From Closterium sp. Naga37s-1 (lineage: Eukaryota; Streptophyta; Zygnematophyceae; Desmidiales; Closteriaceae): a stretch of DNA of 64,000 nucleotides. Below the pieces are notes generated by a model that saw only the letters and a list, made by a program, of their open reading frames with translations, did not search any database and was not told where the DNA came from. Positions within the stretch are counted from its first letter, which is position 1, and every line of letters starts with the position of its first letter. Shown here piece after piece: positions 45,337 through 64,000 of the stretch. The DNA is taken from assembly GCA_947471745.1 (NCBI GenBank), contig CANJKZ010000263.1, forward strand, positions 1,532,501-1,596,500, given 5' to 3'. A program made the translations under genes and the position numbers.

Positions 45337-48177
45337 TTACTGTTTGTTCTTGTAGGTTCTGAATGTTTTGCCAGCACCACGAGCTCCGACAGCGCCAGCA
45401 CCTCGAGCACCAGTAGTACCTCCAGCACCTCCAGTGCCTCCAGCTCCAGCTCCAGCGCCTCCAGCACCAGTAGTACCTCCAGTACCTCCAGCACCAGCAG
45501 TACCACCACCTCCAGGGTCAGCAGCTCCCGCAGCTCCAGCACCAGTAGCACCAGCACCTCCAGTGCCACCAGCTCCAGTACCTCCAGCACCGGAAGCAGC
45601 TCCAGTACCTCCTGCACCAGCAACACCTCTAGTACCTCCAGTAGTACCTCCAGCACCTCCAGCACCAGCAGCACCTCCTGGACTAGTAGCTCCAGCACCA
45701 GCAGGGCTGTACCCTCCACCACCAGGACTGCCTCGCAGAACGACCCACGCACGAATCGCCTGCGGCGAGAGCGGCTCAAGTAGAGCAGGCTGCGGTGGCT
45801 GTCCAGCTCCAGTACCTCCAGTAGTGGTAGCTCTAGCACCTCCAGCTCCAGAAGCACCTCTAGTACCTCCAGCTCCAGCACCTCCAGCACCAGCAGCAGC
45901 TCCAGTACCTCCAGCACTAGTAGTACCGCTAGTACCTCCAGTAGGACCTCCAGGCCTAGTAGCTCCAGTACCTCCAGCTCCAGGACCTCCAGAAGGACTC
46001 GCAGCACCCCCAGAGTCAGCACCCGAAGTCTCAGCACCCCCAGAGTCAGCACCCAAAGTCTCAGTACCCTCAGTCCCAGCACCCGCAGTCTCTGCTCCAG
46101 CGTCCACAGCAGTAGGCTGCAGAGGCGGCGAAGACGGCAGAGGTGGGAACCCAGGGGGGGTAGCCAGACGAGGAGAGCGGGCACCCCCAGACTCACCACC
46201 CCCAGCCCCAGCTCCAGTAGTCTCAGCTCCAGAGTCCACAGCAGCAGGCTGCGGAGGTGGCGAAGACGGCCGTGGCGGAAAACCCGGGGGGGTCGCCAAG
46301 CGAGGAGTGTGGCGAGTGGTCGCCGTGTCGTCGGCGACGGCGTCACCCCCCTCAGGTGAGTCAGAGGAGTCTGAAGAGATCTCAACTGGCTCATCCAAGG
46401 GGGGTGGGTCTACCTGCGACACACCTGAGGGAGCAGGACCCTGTGGGGGGAGGGGGTCTACCGGAGGGGGGACTGGTACCAGGAAGAGGGGTGCAAGGGG
46501 GACCGGGTGGGACGCGTGCGGGTGAAGTCGGTAGTAACAGACCGACTCGTCGAAGGTGACGTCCTGAGAGGACAGAACACGACGCGAGGCAGGGTGGTAG
46601 AACTGCCAGGGTGGAGCGTCGGTGGGGAAGCCCAGGAAGACACAGCGGAGAGTGCGAGGAGAGAGCTTGCTCGCTTTGGTATCGCGAACAAGGGAGAGCG
46701 CGCCCCAGACCCGAAACGACGACACATCACCAGGCTGTCCCGTCCAACGAAGTGTGGGTGAGGTCTCTGGAGCAGAGACACGGGGCCAGAGGTTGAGCTG
46801 ATGCGCGGCGTATCGGACCGCAAACGGCCACAGGAAATGGGGAGCAGCCGCATGGATCATGGAGGTACGAGCAACCTCCATGATAAGGCCAATGCGACGC
46901 TCAGCGATCCCATTTTTCTGCGGAGAGGCCGGAAGCGTGAACGACTGGGCGATGCCCTCATCCTGGCAGAACGTCTCAAGGACGCCAGAAGAGAACTCAC
47001 CACCCCTGTCAGAGTGCAAACGCAGGACTGGGAAGTCCTGCTGAAAGCGCTCGTGTAGCTGGAGACGAGTAGCACGGATCCAGGGGATCAAAACACCGCT
47101 GACGTCCGCCTTGCGACGCAAGGGGAAGACTGTGGTGTAGCGTGTGTAGTCGTCAACAACCAGCAGGAAGTAGCGCTCCTGGTCCGTCCAACCGACGGGG
47201 GCCGGGCCCCACACGTCCAGGTGGAGAGTCTGCAAAGGAGCAGTGGTCAGAGGAAACTCGGAGGAGTGAGGAGCGGCGCGCTGCCGCCCCTCAACGCAAG
47301 GAAGGCACGGCGGCGCAAGTGAGCGCGGGAGGGGGGGCAGGGTCTCAGGGAGGCCGGTGACCAGGAGCCGGGAGTGCATGCCGCGCAGACGCTGCAGGGA
47401 GGGGTGACCAAGACGGTGGTGCCAGCGCTGAGTCTCGTGCGTGAGTACTCTGCACGAGAAAGACGCAGCTAACTGCCCTGACGCAGACGCTCGACTCGAC
47501 GCAGCTACCTGACCTGACTCAGCCACCTGTGCGGACGCAGTGGTCAGTGTGTACAGACTAGACCCAGGCTGTCGAGTGAACGTAGCCAGGTGACGTCCTA
47601 TCCGGGAGCACGTACAGATCGCCACACGGTGCCCTCCAGGAATAAAGGTATCAACCCAGACATCCTGAATGGCAACGTTGCTCACCAAGTTCGTCGAGAA
47701 CGTGGGGAGGTGGAGACCAGACAAAGAGCCGGAGGGGACTCCTGGACAAGGGAGGACCGTGGAGGCTCTCGCAACCACTGGGCCCCCAGAGGGGTCAGCC
47801 AGTGAGACTGGGACAGGTGCTGTGAGTGGTGTGACTGTGGTGCAATCACGGAAGAAGCAACGTGACGCGCCTGAGTCAATCGTGAAAGTGTGCAAGACCT
47901 CAGCTGAGGCAGGACATGTGGTAGTAGACGCACTAGCACCTAGAGCGTCGGTAGACTCACGGGCACCTAGAGCTGCAGCAGGCTCACTAGCACCTGGAGC
48001 GGCAGCAGACTCACTAGCACCTGGAGCAGCGGTCCTAACAGAACGATAACCTCCACCACCAGGACGACCTCGCTGAATAACCCACGCACGAAGCTGCCGA
48101 GGGGTGGGGTCGTCCGGGAGAAGCAGTGCCTGCTGCTGTCCACCCGTGGCCGCAGCAACTGCCGCGGAAGTGGCCAT
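45337..48177 (-). pseudogene. Copia 4 polyprotein without capsid or reverse transcriptase
   Basis: The ATG at 48177 opens 946 codons. A short N-terminus (TPRQLRAWVIQRG) replaces capsid and zinc knuckle. Protease DSGAS (near 47870), the HHCC site (RWHHRLGHPS...CLPC) and the integrase core (LDVWGP, HSDRGGEF, NGIAERR) are intact. A Gly/Ala/Thr-rich linker follows that repeats the N-terminal motif (SPQAIRAWVVLRG), and then an unrelated tail ends in a stop. It is intact as an open frame, which may be compositional in its last 300 codons. Confidence 0.85.
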
Positions 48178-48199
48178 GACAGACAGTAACTGTCAGGAG

Positions 48200-49020
48200 T
48201 AGGTCCAGCACCTCCAGCTCCTACAGCGCCAACAGCACCTCCTGCACTCCCAGCAGCACCTCCTCCACTCCCAGTAGCACAAGTAGCAGCAGCAGCAGTA
48301 GTAACAGCAGCAGGGCGGTTCGGTGGGGCTGGGAGGCCGCACCTCCACCACTCCCAGCAGTACTCCCTCCAGCAGCAGCAGTAGCAGGGCGGCTCGGGCA
48401 GCAGCAGCAGCAGCAGCAGTAGACCGAGTAGCACTAGCTGTAGCAGCAGTAGTTGCAGCAGCAGTAGCAGTGACAACTCAGGTTGGGCGGCGCGGCTCGG
48501 ACAGGGCGGCGCGGCTCGGGCTCAGTGGCGGAGCAGCAGCGGCAAGTAGCAGCAGCAGCCGGCGCTCAGTAGCAGCAGCAGCAGCAGCAGCAGCAAGGAG
48601 GAGCAGCTGCAGCAAGTAGCAGCAGCAAGGAGGAGCAGCTGCAGCAAGTAGCAGCAGCAGCAGCAAGGAGGAGCAGCTGCAGCAAGTAGCAGCAGCAGTA
48701 GCAGGGCAGTGCAGGCGGCAGCAGCACTGCAGCAGCACTTCAGGCGCAGCAGCGAAGCAGCAGCAGCAGTAGCAAGTGCCGTACTAGTAGCAGCAGCAGT
48801 AGTAAGTGCCGTAGTAGCAGCAGCAGCAGTAGCACTAGCTGTAGCAGCAGGAGCTTCAGTAGCAGCAGCAGTGACAGTTCGGGCTGGGCGGCGCGGCTCG
48901 GACACAGTGGCAGAGCAGCAGTAGCAGTTGTAGCAAGTGCGGTAGTAGCAGCAGCAGCAGTAGCACTAGCTGTAGCAGCAGTAGCTTCAGTCAGTAGCAG
49001 CTGTAGCAAGTGCCAGCTGT
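48200..49020 (-). repeat. AGC/AGT trinucleotide-rich leader of copia 4
   Basis: This region is composed largely of AGC, AGT and AGG triplets with interspersed CGGCTCGG units. It replaces the gag region. Open frames of poly-Ala, Leu or Ser are compositional. Confidence 0.85.
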
Positions 49021-49473
49021 AGCAGCAGTAGCGTCAGTAGCAGCAGCAGTGACAGCTCGGGCTGGGCAGCGCGTAGTAGCAGTAGGCGCTCGTGGGCTGT
49101 GGGCGTGCAAACCAGGGGCGCGCAACAGGTGCGCGCGGGGCAGCTCTACAAGGGGCGCACAACAGGTGCGCGCTAGGGGCTGGCGGGTAGCGTGAGTGGC
49201 GCGCGCAGCAGCAGGAACGAGGGGGGGACCGGGCGTAGGGGCTGACAGGCCGCGCGAGTGGCGTACGGGGCAGCTAGGCCGCGGTCAGGAGGGGTCGCGC
49301 GTGACTAGGTAGCCTAGGGGACGGGACGCGCCTATGGCAGAAAAACGTCTCGCCTAGGGCGCGTTTCGCGTTTCGTGTTTCTCCTAGGGGCGCGACTCGG
49401 GCAGCAGTTCGAAATCGTAATGGTGGGCCCGTTAAAAATTTCGATCCTTAGGAGCATTTCGCTCTTAATACCA

Positions 49474-49614
49474 TGTTGAAGCTAGGAGCTAGGTGAGGAT
49501 GGTCGATTAGGTAAGGGGGGGGTTACAAGGACTATCGAGAGTGAATGTTGTACCCTCTAAGGAAGGAACCCTACACAATCTAGAGTGAAATAAGCAGAAC
49601 AATATGTTTTGACA
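49474..49614 (-). repeat. 5' LTR of copia 4
   Basis: This 141-bp LTR is assigned by its TG...CA ends and the adjoining primer site; no second LTR is present for comparison. Confidence 0.65.
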
Positions 49615-49619
49615 GTTCT

Positions 49620-50160
49620 CCCCTCAGCTGGGCATTCTCCTGCTCCAGCTGCTCCATCCATGACCTTCCTATGAGGTGATTACCGCATGTCATGGCTGTG
49701 CCATCCCTGCGCATGCATGGCAGGCATGTTGGTTATGGCCATTCCTGTCTGTCAAGCAGAGGAAACAGCAGCAGCAGCAGCGGCGGCATTCATGTCATGG
49801 CTGTGCCATCCCAGCAGTGTGCATGGTGGGCATGCCGGTTATGGCCATTCCTGCCTGTCGAGCAGCAGTTAATTTTTCTTTGAGCCTCTCGTTTTCTGCT
49901 CGCAGCTGAACGCTCTCCTGCTCCAGCTGCTCTATCCTGTGAGGCCACATTCATGTCATGGCTGTGCCATCCCAGCAGCGTGCATGGCGGGCATGCTGGT
50001 TATGGCCATGCCTGGCTGTCGAGCAGCAGCTAGTTCCTCCCTAAGCCTCTCGTTTTCTGCTCTCAACTGAGCGTTCTCCTACTCCAGCTGCTCCATCTAT
50101 GACCTTCCTATGAGGCGCAGCTGAACGATCTCCTGCTCCAGCTGCTTTATCCTGTGAGGC
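49620..50160 (-). repeat. Decayed copies of the last exon of the coiled-coil gene
   Basis: Three degenerate copies of exon 9 lie just downstream of it. They are recognisable by the recurring segment CATGTCATGGCTGTGCCATC (copies starting near 49684, 49793 and 49953, the functional one near 50168). Each also has a LEQENAQL-like zipper segment upstream on the minus strand. Confidence 0.8.
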
Positions 50161-50170
50161 CATACCCATG

Positions 50171-58783
<8,613 letters not shown>

Positions 58784-59868
58784 GGCGCGAGCCTGGAGCT
58801 CGGTGGAGATGCTTCGCGTGATACGGCGGTTCGACAGGTCCATTATTCAATGGTGCTCCCAGGCGTGCAAAGTCCGACTATACCAGATGCAAAATCATAA
58901 ATACTTTCTTAGCCAACTCGAAAGTTACTGCGGTTCGACAGGTCGATTATCTAAACGTGCTGCGAGGCTTGCTAAGTGGGACCAAAACTCGAAATAATAT
59001 TAAAAGAGTTAGCACCAGTCGAACCAGAACAGGGGTTTTTTAATAAGAGCAATGCGGTACATTCGGACATAAGTAAACGTCGACGCTAGTGGCGCTCCGT
59101 TATAGACTGGAGCGATTACGGATATATAGTGGCGCTTTAGTGCTAGAAGCGAACACACAGAACGTATCCCTTGCACCTACTTGACCACGACGACCTAAAG
59201 AGTGCGAGGACCACACCGTCAACTGTGGGAAACCTAAACTATCTATTAATTATCGATACCTCCTGAACCACCAGCGTCTAGAAGTCACCGTTCCAACCTA
59301 GAGATCAGTTATGGCAAGGCAAGAACTCCAGTCTCTAGAAAAAAGAAGATATTCACAACCCTAGAATTTCGATTTCCGAAGCTGGCCTTGGCCAGTGGCC
59401 CAGTGACTGGCGGCGGCGTTTGTTCCCGCGCGATTCTTCCCTCCCATATCCAAACCGCATTGCCTTGTGTACTGTATGGGTTCGCCTGACCAACAGTGTG
59501 CTTTGCAATGATTCAAAATCCTGCTTTGCCCCTCACTGCCTTGTCTTTGGCCGAACCTGGACGGAACACGGAGCCTCGTGGAGGAACCAATATCGAACCT
59601 CCGCCGCACCGTAGCTACAGTTCTCGTCTCTACATCCTACATAAACATTTTCTATACCTTACAGGGAAACAATACCTTAAACTTCTCTACATCTCTATAC
59701 TATTGCTCACCGCAACACGATAATACAGAGATCTATCTTGTACAGCCTCTTCTTAGGTCCATATCTTACACTTGATTCATTATATACAAAAGGGACACAT
59801 ACCTCAACCCTCCTGGGGACCAGTTTGAATGCTGCTTTCCTAAAAACACCCAGGTTTAGAAACCTTCA
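58784..59868. promoter_or_regulatory. Intergenic region between coiled-coil gene and WD40 gene
   Basis: This is the presumed promoter of the coiled-coil gene and 3' flank of the WD40 gene. No gene or repeat of note is visible. The segment ATAGTGGCGCT/CTAGTGGCGCT occurs twice (59088 and 59137). Confidence 0.35.
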
Positions 59869-62605
59869 TCACTCCGTTCCCACCATCGCACTCCCCCCAC
59901 CATCCTCCCTATCCGTCTCAACATTCATACCTGTACCACCATCAGAACCTCCCATTTCCATTCCCAAACCTCCGGCAACAAGAGAGGGGAGCCCCCAAAT
60001 GCGCACAGTACCATCATCCGAGGCTGTAGCAAACATGTGTGGCCGGGTGGCCGGCCAAGAGACGGCGTTTACCGTCCCGGAGTGCCCCGGAAGCACCTCC
60101 ATAACCTCGCCGGTGTCGCGATGCCACATGTACACCTGCACAACAAAAGAAGGGAGGGGGAAGGTGGGTGGAGAGTAGTGTTTTGAACCGCAGTGCCAGA
60201 AGGCCCAAGGGCAGGCGAGAAAGTACCGTGAGCACATTTGGAGAATGGTTGCTCACCTCATTGCTTACCTGAACGTCCTTACTTACTTGGGCATCTTCAC
60301 TGCCGCTAATGATGAAGCGCCGATTACCTTGAGACATCTCAAAAAGAGTGCTCATCTCATGCTTACCTAAACATCGTCACTTACTTGAGCATCTTCACTT
60401 CCGCTGATGATGAAGCGCTGGTCATGGCCGCCAAAGCAGGAACGGATCACGAAGCGGCCTTGGACCTGGGAGGGATAAAAAATGGAGAATCACAAAGCAA
60501 GGAAGCGATGTTGTAATGAATAAACAATGGCTCGGACAAATGTGACGATCGAGCATATACATTGCATATCGGCCCCGCAATTTGTACATTGCATACAGGA
60601 ATATGATTGGGTGGATCCACAAGTTATTCCTGACAGCTTTACAACCTGCAGACGCAACCCCTTTCTGCTGACCGGCCCATAGTGATTCACCTGCCCGCTG
60701 TAGGAAAAAGCTGGCTTGTCAGGAGGCTTGGCAGCACAGATATCCTGAATGCACCAGAGATGGATGTCGCCTGATGATAGATTCACCAACACCCATCTGG
60801 TTGTTTTGGAACGTAAGTGGGGGGAGAGTGGGGGCGGGAGGGAGTGAAAGAAAAGACACTTGCTGAGAGGAGGTTTGACAGCAAAGATGTCCTGAACTGA
60901 ATGCACCAGAGATGGATGTCGCCTGATGATAGATTCACCAACACCCATCTGGTTGTTTTAGGGGGGAGAGTGGGGGGTAAGGGGAGTGAAAGCATTGAGG
61001 CACTTGCTGTGAGGAGGTTTGGCAGAGCGGATGTTCTGAATGCACCACAGATGGACGTCACCCGATGATCACTTTTGAGAATTCTCAAAAGTGATTTCAA
61101 TGCACCAGAGATGGACGTCACCCGATGATAGGTTCACCAACACCCATATGGATGTTTCAGAGAAGAGTGGGGGGGAAAGAGTGGGGGAAAGGGGAGAGAC
61201 ACTTGCTTGACTTAGTGTCCTTCACCACGTGTGCTTGAACTTTTGAGTCGAATTTCTTGAAACTCCTTGTTTTAGCAGGAGACAACAACAGATCGTATCG
61301 TACTGTCAATCCTTTGCTAGAAGTTTCTTCTAGACTGCTTCTCGCCTAATCACATGGCTGAGTGTGAGCAGCGTAGCTTTCCTCTCACCTGCCATCCACA
61401 GACATGCTGAGCGACGTGATTGACTTGGTCTCCTTCACCACATGCTCTTTTCCCGACGGCAGCTCGTGCACTCGAATCTCCTTCTCGTTGCACACTGACA
61501 CCTGGGTAGAGGAGAGAACAGAGAGGATGGACAATAAGAGCCAGCGGGTAGCTCCTGTGGCTGAACCTCCTTCTCGTTGCACGCACGTGTGTGCACACAC
61601 ACACACAGACAGAACCAAGCGCATATGTGCGTGCATTCATGCACATGCCAGCAGTCGGAGCTGATAGCAAGGTCGTTGATTCGAGGGAAATCATCCCCAT
61701 CCTGCTGCCACAGGTGCCGCCCCACCCCATTCCAGTGGAGTGCGGTGGAGTGCGGTGGAGTGTGGAGTGCGGTGAGAGTCCTCACCACATGCTAGCAGTC
61801 GGAGCTGATAGCAAGGTCGTTGATTCGAGGGACATCATCCCCATCCTGCTGTCACAGGTGCCGCCCCACCCCATTTTGGTGGAGTGTGGTGGAGTGCGGT
61901 GGAGTGCGTGGAGTGGGGTGGAGTGCGGTGAAGTGCGGTGGGAGTCCTCTTACCACGTGGGAACAGTCGGAGCTGATAGCAAGGTCGTTGATTCGAGGGA
62001 AATCACCCCCATCCTGCTGCCACAGGTGCCGCCCCACCCCTCCCCATGAGGGCAGCTCGCTTCCCTCCACGTCCCACACACACACTGTGCGATCCGTCGC
62101 CGCAGATGCTGACAAGAAACGCCGCCCGCAGGAGAACCACGCACAGGCGGAAATGGCCTGGGAGAGGGATGGACGAGTGAAGGGGGAGGGAAATGAAGCG
62201 GGAGAACGGAGTATGATAGAGGGTGGTGGAGTGAGGTGGAGTGGGGTGGAGTGCGATGGAGCTCACACACATGTTGCAGTGGCGAGGGGGAGTATGGTTA
62301 CAGCAACAACTCACATCGCGGTGTTTGGAGAAACGGCGCAGCACGCGACCAGTGGTGGCATCCCATCGGCACCCGGAGAGAAGAGGGACGAAGGGAAGAA
62401 AAGAGGAAGTGTGATCAAGACAGCAGCAACTCACGTCGTGGTGTTTGGAGAAGGAGCGCCGCAGGCGACCAGAGGTGGCATCCCAGAGGCACACGAAGGG
62501 GGGAGGGAGGGAGGGTCCCATGACAACAGTCCCCGTCAGATTACCAACAACTCACATCGTGGTGTTTGGAGAAGGAGCGCCGCAGACATGTTTCGAGGTT
62601 GGAAA

Positions 62606-62652
<47 letters not shown>

Positions 62653-64000
62653 ACACACACACACACACACATACACACACACACACACACAGAGCAGCAC
62701 TCACGTCGTGGTGCTTAGAGAAGGAGCGCAGCAATCGACTGGTGGCGGCATCCCAGAGGCACACAAAGAGGTCGTTGCCGGCTGTGAGCAGCAGCAAGAG
62801 GGGCCTGGCAACCTCACAGTCCCAGGCACGTTACCAACAACTCACATCGTGGTGCTTAGAGAAGGAGCGGAGCAGGCGGCCAGTGGTGGCATCCCAGAGG
62901 CACACAAAGGGGTCGTTGCCGGCTGTGAGGGAGGCAGGGAGTCAGCAACTCACATCGTGGTGTTTGGAGAAGGAGCGCAGCAATCGACCAGTGGCGGCAT
63001 CCCAGAGGCACACGAAGGGATCGTTGCCGGCTGTGAGCAGCAGCGAGTCATCTGGGCTCCACGCCACGTAGGAGAGCGGCAGGGAGTGGCCGGCGAGTGT
63101 ATGCAGGCGGCGGTGGGAGAAACTGTCATGGATCTGTGTCGGAAAAGGGTCACGGGAGGAATGGGAGCAGTAGCGTTTGAGCAGCAGCGAGTCGTCTGGA
63201 ATCCACACCACGTGGGAGAGAATGGCCGACGAGAGTGCGCTGGTGACAGTGGGAGAAACTGTCAACGATCTGACAAGGGAAGGGAAATGGGTGGGGGGGA
63301 GTAGGGTTGGAAGGAAGGGGGTGGAGGGAGGGATGGGGAAGGGGTTAGTTGTTGCCGGCTGTGAGCCACAGTGAGTCATCTGGGCTCCACAATTCAGTGC
63401 AAGTCAGTGTGATTCAGTGCGATTCAGTGTGGTGCGGGTAGGTCAAGGAGCAAACCTCACCTGCCAGACGACAGAAGTGTGGTCCTTACAGGCAGTGGCC
63501 AGCTTGGTGCCGTTGTGGGAGATGGGGGTTGAGTGTGATTCAGTGTGGTGAGAGCAGATAAAGGCCTCACCTGCAACACGACAGCCGTGTGGTCTTTAGA
63601 GGTAGTGGCGAGCCTGGTGTCATGCCATCGTGAGAAAACTGCACGCACCACACCTCGTCGCTGTACTGCTCCAACACACCAATGGCACCTCAGGTGAAAA
63701 GAGTTTGAGTCCGGTTCAGTGCGGTGGTGGACCGCAGAGGAAAGCAAGCCTCACCTGCCAGACAACAGCCGTGTGGTCCTTAGAAGCAGTAGCGAGCCTG
63801 GTGCCATCGTGGGAGAACTGCACACACCACACCTCGTCACTGTGTTGCTCCAACACCTGAGAGGCAGAGGAGGGTTGGGGGGGTTGGGGGGTGGGGGAGT
63901 AGGAGAGAGGGTGGGTGGCGGGGAGTGCCGTTATGTGAGAACTGCACACACCACACCTCGTCGCTGTGCTGCTCCAACACCTGAGAGAGGGGGGGGGGGG
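59869..64000 (-). CDS. WDR26: WDR26/Gid7-like WD40-repeat protein, 3' part
   Basis: WDR26/Gid7 is a subunit of the CTLH (GID) E3 ubiquitin ligase. The minus strand encodes, in the order of that family: [92 protein letters not shown]...[55 protein letters not shown] and [26 protein letters not shown]...[15 protein letters not shown]. It ends with a Gly/Asp/Glu-rich tail and a TGA at 59869-59871. Two confirmed phase-0 exons are 60465-60385 and 60135-59869. The LisH-CTLH N-terminus would lie right of the window. Most exons are present in two to six copies, so the true exon choice upstream of 61140 is uncertain. Confidence 0.85.
60280..60480 (-). repeat. Two copies of the SGSEDAQ exon (WD40 gene)
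   Basis: The complete exon (60465-60385) is followed by a second, 5'-truncated copy (about 60355-60285) that keeps the [12 protein letters not shown] codons and a GTAAGT donor. Splicing both would duplicate a WD blade strand. Confidence 0.85.
60650..61150 (-). repeat. Three to four copies of the [14 protein letters not shown] exon (WD40 gene)
   Basis: Copies start near 60779, 60947 and 61145, each with an ACCAG or similar acceptor, and a partial copy lies near 61060. Only the lowest copy continues into [11 protein letters not shown]. Confidence 0.85.
61068..61095. repeat. Perfect 28-bp palindrome
   Basis: Two 14-bp arms (ATCACTTTTGAGAA and its complement) meet without a spacer at an exon-copy boundary. 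Confidence 0.9.
61640..62050 (-). repeat. Three copies of the [10 protein letters not shown] exon (WD40 gene)
   Basis: The segment [12 protein letters not shown] with its upstream [12 protein letters not shown] recurs near 61650-61735, 61795-61880 and 61957-62045. GGAGTGCGGT minisatellite units lie in between. Confidence 0.88.
62300..63130 (-). repeat. Six copies of the [18 protein letters not shown] exon (WD40 gene)
   Basis: Copies lie near 62310-62370, 62430-62510, 62548-62590 (cut by a CA repeat), 62700-62785, 62845-62928 and 62950-63130. The last is the fullest, with [28 protein letters not shown]. Each has a GTGAGT or GATGTGAGT-type donor. Confidence 0.88.
62611..62690. repeat. (CA)n microsatellite inside an exon copy
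   Basis: About 40 CA units with two TACACA breaks have expanded within one of the six exon copies. Confidence 0.95.
63440..64000 (-). repeat. Four copies of the [17 protein letters not shown] exon (WD40 gene)
   Basis: Copies are near 63925-63990, 63765-63860 (intact: [28 protein letters not shown]), 63575-63690 (damaged) and 63460-63520 (partial). The intact one is followed by a GTGAGG donor. Confidence 0.88.

Larger units (their letters stand above)
45337..49614 (-). mobile_element. Truncated copia element 4 (5' LTR, protease-integrase only)
   Basis: A 5' LTR (49474-49614, minus strand, TGTCAAAACA...TTCAACA) is followed by primer site TGGTATTAAGAGC (49473-49461). A repeat-filled leader and then a protease-integrase frame follow. 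The reverse transcriptase, RNase H and 3' LTR are missing; the element ends near 45337. It belongs to the same lineage as the inner copia. Confidence 0.8.

Noticed and set aside
48323..49009. Poly-Ala, poly-Leu and poly-Ser open frames
   Set aside because: They are phases of AGC/AGT triplets in the leader of copia 4, lying between primer site and the polyprotein start.

Overview
This is eukaryotic nuclear DNA, most likely from a streptophyte (charophyte alga, moss-grade or similar land plant). The evidence is many GT-AG introns, plant-type secreted leucine-rich-repeat (LRR) genes, a WDR26/Gid7-like WD40 gene, and Ty1/copia elements primed by the plant initiator-Met tRNA site. Long CAG/CTG runs, GC-rich minisatellites and reiterated exons would fit a zygnematophyte alga such as Closterium, but that placement is a guess. 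No tRNA, rRNA or prokaryotic feature was found.

Layout. Positions 1-32308 are a tandem array of minus-strand LRR genes: gene A (1-2489, running off the left edge), gene B (4053-30808) and the 3' remnant of gene C (about 31990-32308). Gene B survives as three collinear pieces (30808-29696, 20215-20115, 5899-4053) that abut almost to the base when aligned with gene A. One gap (5900-20114) holds a Plavaka-type (CACTA-related) transposase gene of five exons, a gag-like fragment, a 181-bp tandem repeat, an unrecognised five-exon gene and a nested TRIM. The other gap (20216-29695) holds a copia element with 829-bp LTRs. A 171-bp TTAA-flanked MITE interrupts the third piece.

Positions 32309-49614 are a retrotransposon nest. 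An outer, internally deleted copia (32309-45228) on the plus strand is interrupted by a nearly intact copia (34122-41470, minus strand) and by a TRIM (42698-44172, minus strand). Each of the three has a perfect 5-bp target duplication. A further truncated copia (45337-49614) follows. These elements share LTR core motifs and a polypurine tract, so they form one lineage.

Positions 49615-64000 hold two minus-strand host genes. The first is a nine-exon gene for a Gln/Ala/Ser-rich protein of about 1669 residues with a C-terminal coiled coil, for which every exon phase was worked out. The second is the 3' part of a WDR26/Gid7-like gene. In both, single exons with their splice sites are reiterated two to six times in the introns, and the LRR genes show the same. 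This exon-level tandem duplication and the transposon-split LRR gene are the most striking features of the window.
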